DNA of 64,000 bases from Sipunculus nudus (Eukaryota; Annelida; Sipuncula; Golfingiida; Sipunculidae). The notes beneath the pieces are model-generated. The model had not been told where the DNA came from. It saw nothing but the letters and a program-made list of their open reading frames with translations, and did not search any database. The position numbers and the translations under genes are program-made. Below, piece after piece: positions 1 through 10,571 of the stretch (within the stretch, counting starts at the first letter, position 1; the number at the start of each line of letters is the position of its first letter). The stretch covers positions 24,003,714 through 24,067,713 of the forward strand of contig CM049320.1 of the NCBI GenBank assembly GCA_026874595.1, given 5' to 3'.

Positions 1-104
1 TTCTATAACTGTAATATGTTCCATTGCCAAAAACATCGGAGCAGACTATGTAAAGTAGCTTTACTGTCTTGAAATGAAAACTGTATTGGTCACCATAGGA
101 TACA

Positions 105-245
105 TTACACTCCTTGCATTGTCTCTGGAGCTAATTCCACTAATGTACTATCTTCAATAGCGCTCTGTGTTTTTGTTTGCACTATTTGACCTGCGTATCC
201 TGGGTAAGACCGATTATAAAAAAAATGACCTCCGTTCGCATTGGT
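105..245 (-). CDS. Candidate C-terminal coding exon (unrecognised)
   Basis: On the minus strand an AG acceptor just above position 245 opens a phase-0 reading frame of about 46 codons ending at a stop at 105-107. The peptide has a tyrosine-containing stretch (YPGYAG), then an acidic, Ser/Thr-rich end (VELAPETMQGV), which would suit the cytosolic tail of a membrane protein. The acceptor has a poor pyrimidine tract and no partner exon was found upstream. I do not recognise the protein; it may be a chance frame. The plus-strand frame over the same DNA looks less protein-like. Confidence 0.22.
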   Translation of the reverse strand, partial: TNANGGHFFYNRSYPGYAGQIVQTKTQSAIEDSTLVELAPETMQGV

Positions 246-684
246 CTGGAACATTGTTGACCCAATTACAATTTCCCGGGTTAAAACCAGCAAACATGTC
301 TGTTTTTAGTAGTGGTTACGTGGAATGCGTTTTGGAACGAATGTTACTTGGTCACTTTACAATAAACTGTCAAACTGTTAATGACAACGTTAATGTCAAA
401 TTGGTACTGGTTAAGGCATTACACCTGTACCAATATAACCTTTATCTAAATGACACTTCATACCGACCGCCAAGTTTAACATGCAGTACCCAGCACTGGA
501 TATAACAAATTTCACAATGTAAATTTATTCTTGTCATAAATCAGGCAGTTTTACCCATGGGACAATGACATTTTACAGACATATTCAAATAATATATATC
601 GTTCTACCCACCAACTTTCAACAACTTACATGCTTTAAATTTAAAACGATTAATACCTTAATTTTGAGACTTTCTTATTGAAAC

Positions 685-689
<5 letters not shown>

Positions 690-728
<39 letters not shown>
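690..728. repeat. (AT)n microsatellite
   Basis: About 19 uninterrupted TA dinucleotides. The flanks, 500-1770, hold no gene that I can support. Confidence 0.95.
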
Positions 729-731
<3 letters not shown>

Positions 732-2485
732 AATAGCAGAGAGAAACTTGTCGTAAACAAATTAAGTTGCCAGATACCCCTGAATTTAAGAAAAATGATA
801 GATTATCCACTTTAACAGGTAGGCTCTACGAGTTCGATATATGCTGGTCTTATCACAACAGTCCACACAAACACGGGTACAGCTAAGAAAACAGTGAGCG
901 TTTCTGTCGGAATCGCTGCTTAGATAAAACCTGTGTATGTGCGTTGGAAAGGTGATAAGAGGTCAATTACTCAACTAGATATTGGTGACTAAAACTGGGT
1001 CTGCATTAAAATTGTGAAAGGTATGGAATTAGGATTTTTGATAACTTGATACAGAACGTGTGGTACAACGTATGTAAAGCAAAATAGTTTTTAGCATATC
1101 GGCACCACATTACTAACTGGCTGGAAATGAAACTGTTACATCCAATGGTTATCTGTCTATATGTTAGAGTTTCCAATTGAATTATCTTTATTTTATTAAA
1201 AAAATGCCGCAGTATGGTTTAATGTTAGCTTAACTTGGCATATTTACATTTGATTTCCATTCTGGTTTCCGACTATGTGACAGGGCAGTGGCAGACGTTT
1301 CCTCTCATTTTATTTCCTGGTGTTGACCAGGGCCATTGACTACTGGTCTGCGGTAACTGGGTGTACAATATTTCCAAAAAGTCTCCACTCATTTCGTTAC
1401 GCAGCTGACAAAATTGTCTCTGCCCCAGTCACGCAAAATCATAAAAATAATCATCCCGCGGGATTAGAAGGGCTGCAATCCAGGGAGTCGATTTGGGTTT
1501 GCACAGAGCACTAATATTAATGGCTCTGAATAAGACATGTTAATGAAAACTTGACATTGTCAAAATAGTTTGAATTAGTGTGGGTAACTTTTATTTTCTT
1601 ATCATGATAAGGAAAATGCGCCCACACATTCAGTACAATAAGAAGTGTCAGATACTTACCATACTAAGTAACCAAGTACGAAAGTTCCCTAACAGGATCA
1701 GTGGATGTTATGCTTTTCTATGTACTGAAATTTAGCTCTGGTAGATGAACATATATATTAAATAATAATTAGTGAGGACGGTCTGGGCTCAATGTTACCG
1801 ACATAATCGTGTTAACTCCTCTCTAACCGTATCAATAAATTAATGCCTCGACCCGCCCGCAAAATTATATGATATGGCAATTGATATTGGTTACGTGACC
1901 TATGAAGTTGGAAAATAAACTTTTATTGAGAGGAAACGAGTAAGCATCGTTTGTGAATGAGTGTAACTGTTTTAATTTTCCACCTAATTCCTTTGTCAAA
2001 TAGTCCCGAGAATAATTACTTCCTTATCCTGACAAGAAAAGTAGTAAATGACTTTTTGTCAACAATATGGAGTCACGACGAGGAAGAATGTGCCAGTCTT
2101 TGTATTCTTTATTTAATGGATCCAGATATATCAAATGTATCCTTTTGTATGACAAAAAATAATACAGCCAAAACTTTTCAACATCTCGACCCTGTACTTG
2201 CCATACTATAATAGATCATAGAGAGCTGGACGCAGAAATGTGATAAAGTGTGACTCAGATTCGATTTTATCAGTTCACATCATCTGAGAAATATCCTTTC
2301 ACTTATAATTTTATATTTATTAAAAGAACATATTAGGGCATTCGCATATTATAAGCTACTACAATTTCAAAGGAGTTAAAGATGCATTACACGTGTTAAA
2401 ATGAAGACGAGCATCTACAAGAAAGGCTTTTTAATTTATACTCAGCACCAAATCAGATTCATTATAATACTTCCACTAAGATGTG

Positions 2486-2544
2486 TGTATATATATATTA
2501 TATATATATATATTGCATATATATATATATATATTATATATATA
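2486..2544. repeat. (AT)n microsatellite
   Basis: Interrupted TA repeat inside the spacer of the surrounding inverted repeat. Confidence 0.9.
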
Positions 2545-2574
2545 ACCATGCTGGTTAATTGTATGTAGAGATAA

Positions 2575-2640
2575 ATCTAGAATACACAAAATCGGGTCAC
2601 TGCCGGTCGGAATCGAACCCATGGTCTTCCGATTTTTGGT
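2575..2640 (-). mobile_element. tRNA-like SINE fragment (box B)
   Basis: Read on the minus strand, CCATGGGTTCGATTCCGACC matches the pol III internal box B (GGTTCGANTCC) of a tRNA or tRNA-derived SINE. No convincing box A or cloverleaf lies upstream, so this is a fragment and not a working tRNA gene. Confidence 0.5.
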
Positions 2641-3084
2641 CAGAATAAAAAAGTAATTATTTTTAGGACTATTTGACAAAGACATTAGCTGGAAAATTAA
2701 AACAGTTACTGATTTTTATAACATATTTTTATTTGGTTCCACTGGATAAAAGTTTATTTTCCAACTTCAGAAATCACTTAACCAATATCAAATGTCAATA
2801 TCAAATAATTTGCAGGCTGATCGAGGCATTAATTTTTTTATACGTTTAGACCGGAGTAAACACTCAATGTAGCAAGTTATGTAAATTTGAAAATATAAGG
2901 CAATTTTAAAGTATAAGACGAGATAAGGATTGTTCAACACTTCTAAGAATAACACAATAAGAATATCCAAGAAATGTCAAAACAGTCCTCACTGCAAAAT
3001 AAATTTCACAGAGAAAATCTTTTGCTGTGAGATCTTGATATGCCAGTCTGCAAAGCCAATTTGTAGGTTTCGCTAAAACACAGA

Positions 3085-3250
3085 CCTTAGGGTTGTCTTA
3101 GTGGCTAGGGCGATGACGGTCCTGGGTTCAAAACTCGCGGAAGCTTTAGTGACAAAATGCTGAATTCCGATGGAAAAATCTATGCGTAATGGAACTCGCG
3201 GATACAATGCAGGTGTGTTTTGAATAAATCCTTCTAGACTTGAAGGCAAG
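3085..3250 (+). mobile_element. tRNA-derived SINE-like element
   Basis: A tRNA-like head (TTAGTGGCTAGGGCGATGAC followed by CCTGGGTTCAAAACTC, resembling boxes A and B) is followed by about 120 bp of unrecognised body and a T-rich end. The body is not shared with the main SINE family of this window, so it is probably a different family. Confidence 0.5.
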
Positions 3251-3266
3251 TCTTTTTTTTTTCTAG

Positions 3267-4235
3267 AAGCAATGGCTTGGAATCATTTGTTTGGCTTCCT
3301 GTAGAAAAATTCCTTGCTTTTTGGAAAGCATTAGAAATATATTACAGGACTGTACAAAATAGCCCAAAACAGGGCCAAATAACAGCTTTATTGGAAATTT
3401 GCTCCGTTATAAAATTGACAGTTGTTACTTCCTGTTACTATCAGTCATTTTTTGTTCTGGGTAAGCTTACAGCCCACTGTTTTGTTAGTTCATAAGATAA
3501 GACATATTTATCTACCATTCCGGGAAAGGGAACCTTACAAATTAAATGCTGTAATTATTCGTCTAGTTGAATAACAACCATCTGATTATTTTGTATATGT
3601 CAGTGTCTATAATTTCAGAAGCATAGTTCCGAGAACAACGCGTTTATTTCTCGACAAGCTTGCACCAGTCTTCCAGCATCTGCCACCTGTAACATGTTTG
3701 TTTCTGTATCGTTTATTGTAACCTTAACTCTCTACCGTCTGGGCAAGTAGTTATCTTTATTTCTTATCTTTCAGAATTTATTCATGCGAATGCCAGATAG
3801 TCATATATTTCTTAATACTTGGTTTAACTTATAAAATTCTACTGATGAGCATATGAATCATGATATCACTAGTTTAACGTCATTTCGAGTTACAATAAGA
3901 TCAACTCTACATATATTTCATGAGCAGTAAATGTTGATAAATAACATTAAATATTTTAATTACGATTTTTTCAGGTTACTGCTTCAACATCACAGGAAAA
4001 AATAACGTTTTTGTATTCCCTTGATTCGTCATGGACAACAGACGGGGGGAGATGCTTTCAATTCAACTCTATGTGAAATGGTAACACAGTAATTATTTTG
4101 AATCAGAATATATTAAACTTCATTAGGTTACCCCAGAAGACAACGGAGAATACAGTTGTCGCAAGTTCTATGGAAGTGGAAAACCACTTGATGAAGAAGA
4201 CATTCATATATTCACGGTCCAACAATCGACGTCAG
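3267..4235 (+). pseudogene. Immunoglobulin-like domain gene fragment, frameshifted
   Basis: Three exons chain in phase: 3267-3460 (strong T-rich acceptor, GTAAGC donor), 3975-4080 and 4127-4235 (GTATGG donor). The last exon starts with VTPEDNGEYSC, the D-x-G-x-Y-x-C motif of the F strand of an Ig domain. The middle exon opens in the frame GYCFNITG, then meets a stop; its second half is open in another frame (IPLIRHGQQTGG...TLCEM) that joins the third exon exactly. A single-base indel in the GTTTTTG run near 4010 explains this. The intron 4081-4126 is only 46 bp. No signal peptide or transmembrane exon was found, so it is a partial, probably dead, receptor-type gene. The Ig call on the last exon is good; membership of exon 3267-3460 is less sure. 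Confidence 0.5.
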
Positions 4236-5204
4236 GTATGGGGGAAAGACCAATTGTTTAGCATTTTACAGAAATAAACTTATTATTTAACAAGAAGGCT
4301 TTTTATTAGGTATTTAAAGTAATGTTGGTTGATATTCGTCATATTGATTTCACTAGTGTTTACATAAAGTTTATGTATTTAGCAACACGTTTCCAAAGAT
4401 TAATAACTTTAAGTGATATTTATCATTAACAAGCGAATTTTTCATTAACAACGATTGTTAAAATCTTCAGAAGCATGCATTATATATATTAATATATATT
4501 GTTAAAATAGAGTAATATACATATATGTGTACATACCATATCTTGCCCGGGGAGACATCAAGAAGTAACAATGACAATGAAGAGACCAAGGTAAAGTACA
4601 GGTACATTACTTTATACTTCGATGAGCATTATCTACTACATTCGTAAAAGACCGCGGAACACCTAGCGGAAGAATTAAGCTATAAACGTGGATCAAAAGT
4701 GTAAGTTTAAAAATAACAAGAAGTTAATTGCTGTAAAGATTATAAATGATAACGTCTCTTACATAAGTATTCTATGAAGGTCTACTGGTAGTTTCAGAAT
4801 CCTTACCGGCAAAGTCAGGTTCCGACAACACTATCCATGGGGATAGATTTAAAACGATAAATGGCACAAATATTATTATCATTCTTGGCACAAATATTAT
4901 ATCTTTGATAAAGTCATATATAATTTAGCATCGCGTAATTATTATATATTATTATTATCGTGAAAGATATTGGTAAATAGCCATCAACATTAATGTAATA
5001 CGATGTTATTTTGTCAAATAACATATGTGAATAAAAATTGTTTTTGGTATATCAAAAGCAAATGTGAACAACAGCCAGATCAGGAATGCCGAACATTTAA
5101 GCTCATTTTTGTAGAAAACAATCACCAGCTTTCTTGTTGCTGGACGAGGGAATTACGATATGAATACAATTAAAAAGATCATAAAAAATACAGAATATTA
5201 TTAT

Positions 5205-5236
5205 TATTATATATATATATAGAGAGAGAGAGAGAA
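5205..5236. repeat. (ATT)n/(AT)n/(AG)n compound microsatellite
   Basis: A run of ATT, then TA, then AG units, immediately upstream of the candidate exon at 5292. Confidence 0.85.
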
Positions 5237-5291
5237 ATAGCTTATACACTTGTAAATAAAATAAAATCATCTGTATTTAAATTTTTACGAG

Positions 5292-5451
5292 TCCATGCAT
5301 TTTGACCATGTGGGTTCGGGAAATGTCACATATGGAGAATTGAGTTCTATCCTGAGTTCCTGTTCAAGTGTATCCTGTGTCTTAAGCATTCAAAACCAGA
5401 CTTTACAGACTATCAAAGAGGTTGCATTTCCCCCGACTGTGTTCTACAATG
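5292..5451 (+). CDS. Candidate exon, possibly Ig-like
   Basis: A frame of 53 codons runs from an AG after TTTTTACG to a good donor (AATG|GTAGGT). The peptide (MHFDHVGSGNVTYGELSSIL, then cysteines in SSCSSVSCVLS and ending PPTVFYNG) has the feel of an extracellular beta domain. Its start phase (0) does not match the end phase (1) of the Ig exon at 4235, so a missing exon or decay must be assumed. Not recognised with confidence. Confidence 0.25.
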
Positions 5452-6391
5452 GTAGGTATAAAGCTATCCTACGGGAGTATTGTTTAATTAACCATGCGAG
5501 GCTCAGCGCACCGGTGATTCGGTGATTATCCTCTTTTATTCCCTTTACATAGACTATATGTATCGATGCTACCGTATGACGATGCTTTGGCGCCGTCAAC
5601 AAAGTAAAAAATACTCATAGAAATGCCGAACCATCATCAACTCAAGAATTATGGTTTAGTGTTTTAAATAAATAATTAAATTTCCGATATTTTGCTAATT
5701 TAAAAAAATATATTAATTTGAACAAGTATGATTCCATAAGAATCACTGTGCATGGTGCCGATATTTAATAATAGGTGCATATATTATTGACTGTTTTCTA
5801 ATAAGTAAATATAATTGTTTCTATTAATGCTTACTTTGAACCATTTTGTGAATTATTGTTACGACATGTTGCTCATTTTGTGAGCACCATAGGGTTTATG
5901 AATTTCTAAGCGTTTTCTTTAAAACATTTTATAAATCATGCACGATCCGCAAAATATTTTCTGCATATGCTTTCTGGTAAGGAAATGTCCTTATATTTGT
6001 ATAATGGCTAGAGGCAACAGGTGTTATTCGTATTTACCCTTTACGCTACGGTACATTGCAATTAGATGCCAACATAATCATATTTCAATATTAATATAAC
6101 TTTTGAAATAAGAGGTTAAGACATAATGTAATGTTGAAACCAGGCTGGTCTTTAAGTATAAAGTAAAAAAATCCCATGATTCTTTATTTTGTTTAATCAT
6201 CTATTTAGTAGAAGCGTTTATTTATGTTCACATGAATCACTTTACTCGGTGCTTTAAAGACAAATCTTAGCATAAGCATCATAGCATCTAAGATGTTATC
6301 AATTTTATGAAAGAGCTATTTTCATTTATATGAAAATGACCTATTGTGTGATAACACAGATTCGGTTGATTTCATGCATTCCGGTAAACAG

Positions 6392-6455
6392 GCCAAGGAG
6401 AAAAACAGAAGCAGTATTCGACCGTCCTGATGAAATGGAACCTGTATCTTGTTGA
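6392..6455 (+). CDS. Possible short terminal exon
   Basis: After the acceptor TAAACAG, a frame entered in phase 2 gives 20 charged residues (PRRKTEAVFDRPDEMEPVSC) and a stop. It would suit the cytosolic end of the Ig-type gene to its left, but no transmembrane exon was found between them. Weak evidence. The surrounding 5500-7700 holds no other gene that I can support. Confidence 0.15.
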
Positions 6456-7719
6456 ATGCTTTCCTTACTGCGAAGTGGACAGTGTTTGCGAGGGTTTTCA
6501 TGAACTATTTCTTTCAATCTCAGCCATTTACAATATCAGACAAAAATATAAATGAATATTGGTGAAATCTTAGAACAATTTAACAGCCACTTTGACTAGT
6601 CCATCATGTAAGAAAAAATTCGTTTGGCCCACTTTTTCATCTTCTGGTTGCATTTATAGTGTGATTAAATGTGTGACTCGACCGTATTTTTACTATATGA
6701 TCAGCGGATACAGAACCAAGATTACACATTTTGGTATGGTATGATATTTTCCAAATTCCATGAAGTGTACAAAATCTGTGATGATGCATTTCAATGTGAA
6801 CGTTGAATGCGGTACTCTAAGTGTTAGATGCCATCATGGTTGATTTATGAACAGCGGTGTTGCGATATTCACTGATTTACAAAATACTCCCCGTTTTCTA
6901 ACCATACGTCACCAACGGGCCGTACGCTGCATAATGCTCAAATCCGACTGTCTGTTCAAAGATTGTTCATTAAAAACTGCTAACCGGTGGTTATTACAAG
7001 ACATTCCTTTAGTGTTTGAGCTGGATATTAAATATACTATCAAAACAATAAATCTGTCACTCTTAACACTGATGAAAAGTACTACCAAAGCATATCAACA
7101 TAAAACGAAACAAGCACATCAACTGTATGGTGAACAAAAATATGTCAAATGATAATTCAATGGTCCGGAATTGAGGCATCGAATGCCTGTTTTTCTCAGA
7201 AAAGCCAACAGTGGGCAAGAGGCATGTGACATATTTGTTCTTATATGTTTTTGCAAGTAAGCAAACACTCTATTTATACTAATGCCCACTTATGGTGGGA
7301 ATATGTTTCTGATGGAAAATCATGCTTAACACGAACGCACATAATGAACCAAATGATGAGGATATTATGATTAAATAAACATTTTTTTTAAAATTATAAT
7401 TTATTCACAAGCACTCACATCGGCCTCAATGAAATGATCTTAACGATCTTGACCTTGTGTAACTCTGCACAGGTATTTTTTTTGGTAACTTTTGTCATCT
7501 CTGGCCAATTATAATACTAGCAACGATTGGTTATGGCATGGAGGCTTTGAGCGTTATCATGACCATAAAACTGAGACGCGATCATAGGCGTCAACTTAAA
7601 CACAGCGCATGGGAGTTGTGCATCGCCTGGGTAAAAAAAAACTGTCAATCAGAACTAGTGATGACTACCTTGGCCTGAAAAATGTAATACATGTTGTTCA
7701 ACTTGGCTGAAACATCGTA

Positions 7720-7995
7720 TGTGTCATAGCCCCAAAAGTTTGGAATTCAATTCCAATTACACTAAGAAAATCTCCAACTCTTGTATCATTTAAAACTAAT
7801 CTAAAAACGTATCTCTTTCGGCAAGCTTTTGGTAATTAATGTGCATCATTATTTTTCTTTCGTCAGGCACAGGGAGTAGATTTTTATGAAGTTATATGTG
7901 AGTACGTCTGTTTGTATATTGCGCTGTGAGTCCGGCCATCTGAGAATTGGCGCTATATAAATACTATATTATTATTATTATTATTATTATTATTA
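7720..7995 (+). mobile_element. 3' end of a CR1/L2-like LINE
   Basis: Positions 7732-7839 encode PKVWNSIPITLRKSPTLVSF followed by KTNLKTYLF and a stop, the typical C-terminal end of CR1/L2-type reverse-transcriptase polyproteins (WNSLP...FK..LKTYLF). It is followed by an untranslated region with GGCGCTATATAAATACTAT and an (ATT)n tail at about 7970-7995, the usual microsatellite end of such elements. It is heavily 5'-truncated and non-coding. Confidence 0.75.
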
Positions 7996-8379
7996 TGTTG
8001 CCGTCACTCAGAACTGGGATCAGACACAACCTGTGCTAGTCTTGTTATTTCCGCTCAGGCCGTTATCGTACAAATCTGTTGCGACAAGTTCTACAAGTTC
8101 AAGAATTTACATACGGCAGATGAACCGTAAAGTCCATTCCATGTAAGGACTAGTTTGGTCTACTCATTGTTTTGGTATCATATAACTGTTAATTGAGAAA
8201 TATTAGTTTAGATTTCTAATAACGTGTACCATTTATGCATAAACCCATGATAATCAGGTTTCTGACCCACGAAAAGAACAGGTTTTGATGAAGTCAACTG
8301 AAATAGTTCCACTGATGTCTTAATTCTTTGTGACGTACATGGAAGGGGTGGAAAAGATCTTTTCGAATGCAGAAAGTAG

Positions 8380-8673
8380 GCCAACCTGGATGTTCAAAAT
8401 CTCTGCCAAGGTATTTTAGATATTTGGTCACAAGAAACTAAATATGAAATTATAGATGCAATATTTGGAAGCGTTGACATTCTGGAAGATCATAAGAACA
8501 CTAGAATTTTAAAAATGTATATACTGCCATTCGTAAAAGCCATCACTGACAAGAGGCTGTCTTTTCAGGGGCTGAGACCTATGTTACTTTCTCTACATTT
8601 TGTAAATCTTGTCAAAGTGACCTCATTTCAGGCACAGGATATTCTATGGGAATCGACCGTACAATGTAGCTGA
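8380..8673 (+). CDS. Unrecognised open frame of 98 codons without Met start
   Basis: The frame opens after an AGTAG acceptor-like site and stays open to a TGA at 8671-8673. The peptide (ANLDVQNLCQGILDIWSQET near its start, later LPFVKAITDKRLSFQGLRPM) is amphipathic and protein-like. It could be an exon or a relic of a transposon. I see no homology to the receptor genes of this window. Confidence 0.2.
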   Translation, partial: ANLDVQNLCQGILDIWSQETKYEIIDAIFGSVDILEDHKNTRILKMYILPFVKAITDKRLSFQGLRPMLLSLHFVNLVKVTSFQAQDILWESTVQCS

Positions 8674-8761
8674 AGCTTTTTGTGTCTGAAATTTAAGAAT
8701 TAACTTGGAAAAAATGGACATGCAATTATATCTTTTAATGTCACTTAACTTAATAACAGGT

Positions 8762-8975
8762 ATCCTCTATGTTATATCTTTGTGCTCGGTGACTTTCTGC
8801 ACCTGCGGGTCCTGCTTTTGTCCTAAGCGGTGGGTCATACCACCAAGGAACTCCGAAGGCGCTCGTTTGTATGTTAAACGCGGCCTTGGGGTACGTCCTT
8901 CCCTTCAGAACACTAAACACGATTGGGGACCGACCTTGAAAAAATTTGCCGCCTTGCCTGATGTTCGAAATCAAA
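8762..8975 (-). mobile_element. tRNA-derived SINE, minus-strand copy
   Basis: Reverse complement of the SINE family best seen at 49682-50084. It retains the region after box B, GGTCGG, the ACAAACGAG...CGCCTTCGG...GTTCCT block, ATGAC and CCCGCAGGTGCAG. The head and the A-rich tail are missing. The two overlapping open frames here (8705-8992 plus, 8750-8974 minus) are artefacts of this element. Confidence 0.75.
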
Positions 8976-9184
8976 CTGTTTTTGTGATTTAACCCTAATA
9001 CAAAGACGCCGGTCTCCTTATGAAATGTTTATAGAAATATTAATAAAAAAACGAAGAAATAGTAGTTGCAGAAGGTTTCCATATAGGTAATTACATCTTT
9101 ACAAGTTTCATTACAATACATTAAGTCTTTAAGTGATGGAAATATTTTTCCTCTAAATTTGAATGATGATAAAAAAGAATGATA

Positions 9185-9375
9185 AAGTAAGAGGTTCTGG
9201 GGCTAGTTGGAGAGCAGAGGATTCAAAACTGAGAGATCTCTCACATCTGAGGCAAGCAGCGTTAGGGTTTACACTGTCGGAAACCACACACATTCCAATA
9301 TTCGAGCGCTCTGACGAATAAATGGGTAGTCTTTAAAAATAATGTAGGCGGTTACTTCCACCATAAAATGGAATA
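9185..9375 (+). mobile_element. Diverged SINE related to the main family
   Basis: It has a tRNA-like head (CTGGGGCTAGTTGGAGAGCA, GGATTCAAAACTG) and the family's 3' end (AGGCGGTTACTTCCACCATA). Most of the body is deleted or diverged. It lies just downstream of the last identified exon of the minus-strand receptor gene. Confidence 0.55.
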
Positions 9376-9432
9376 GAATACCCAATAGTTATGTATCTGA
9401 GATCCACAAAGCATAATGTTGACATTTAGTAT

Positions 9433-10535
9433 TTAACTTAATAATTGAAATACATTACCTAAACAATTTCTTAGCAGGTTCATCTGTGAGTTATATACCA
9501 GTCGACTTGACAAAAATTGTTGTGGTATGCACGGGAATTTTTGTCTCCTCGAATTCCAATTGGTTATGATATCTCTTATGAAATCTGCAAGTGTATTGTC
9601 ATCCTCGCCGTCGCACATAAATTCATCCTTTAATGTACCTTGAAGTTCATCCAAGATGCAAGCCAGTGGTGTTCCATGTCTTTCAATGTGTGGAAGACCA
9701 TATAAAGAAGGCTGCAAAGTGACCCAGGTTATGTTTTCCGTTTCCGAAATAAATAGCCACAAGGAAGCCTTCTTTCTCTGGTTGACATCACTCTTGGAAT
9801 TAATTTCAATTATTTTCCCCCTTGGCCCTAGGTTCTCCAATTCCGAATTTCTACTTCCTTCAATATTCTCCCTGACTGCATCAATCAAGAACGAAACATG
9901 TATTCCTAATGATTCTAGGCTATCAAAATGCATCTTTGTTCTGACGTCTTCCGCAGAAGGCGAAACAACGACAATAGAATTAAGTTTCATATTAGTAATA
10001 CTGAGAGGCGAACCTATGAAACCATGAACGAGTATAAACAGATGTCCATGCAGCTCTTCGTAAAAATTCATAAAAATGTTTCCAAGTGTTTAACACGGTA
10101 TGCCCTATGAAAAAGTTTGCCTTTGCTTTTGACAAATATGATTTGAATAATTCCATAATATTCTCCTTGCTGGAACGGCAGCTGACTTCACATTGTTGAG
10201 TTGTGCTGTTTATAATATTGCAAATTTTGTTGGGGCAGATTTTAATCAATTTCTTTGCCACTTCATATGTTTCAGGAAATAGAAAAAACATTTGTTTTAC
10301 TTTCTGGGAATTTATATTTTTTGCTTGTGTTGTATTGAGTCTACATATACTCAGGTTGGAATCTATACTTTTGAAAAATCTCTCTATTGTAACAAAGATT
10401 GATGATGGCCCAAGGTCTCCTGTAGAAGTGCCTCTTGATATGAAAATGACATCGTACTCCAGGCTGTGTTCCCATAACTGTTGTCAAACATATATTCATT
10501 CAAGAAAAGATATTATACTTCATACATTAGTCATT

Positions 10536-10571
<36 letters not shown>

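Larger units (their letters stand above)
1770..2995. repeat. Imperfect inverted repeat, ~200-280 bp arms
   Basis: The left arm (about 1770-2050) is matched in reverse complement by the right arm (about 2630-2995). Shared blocks include TTAATGCCTCG, GAAGTTGGAAAATAAACTTT, ACTGTTTTAATTTTCCA and TTTGTCAAATAGTCC. The arms differ by substitutions and by deletions, the left arm lacking about 60-90 bases near its outer end. The ~580 bp spacer holds an (AT)n tract at 2486-2544 and a tRNA-like fragment. Two small open frames (1957-2211 plus, 2476-2685 minus) are the two arms read in the same direction and share residues such as LSNSP.NNYF, which reflects the repeat and not a gene. It could be a foldback transposon or two opposed copies of a dispersed repeat. 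Confidence 0.8.

Noticed and set aside
1957-2685. Two similar small peptides (LSNSP.NNYF) suggesting a conserved gene
   Set aside because: The similarity follows from the inverted DNA repeat, and the flanking frames are not maintained.
9656-10291. Plus-strand open frames of 60-128 codons (9656-10027, 9928-10110, 10203-10589)
   Set aside because: They lie antisense to the receptor exon, whose minus-strand translation aligns with a paralogue; these are shadows.
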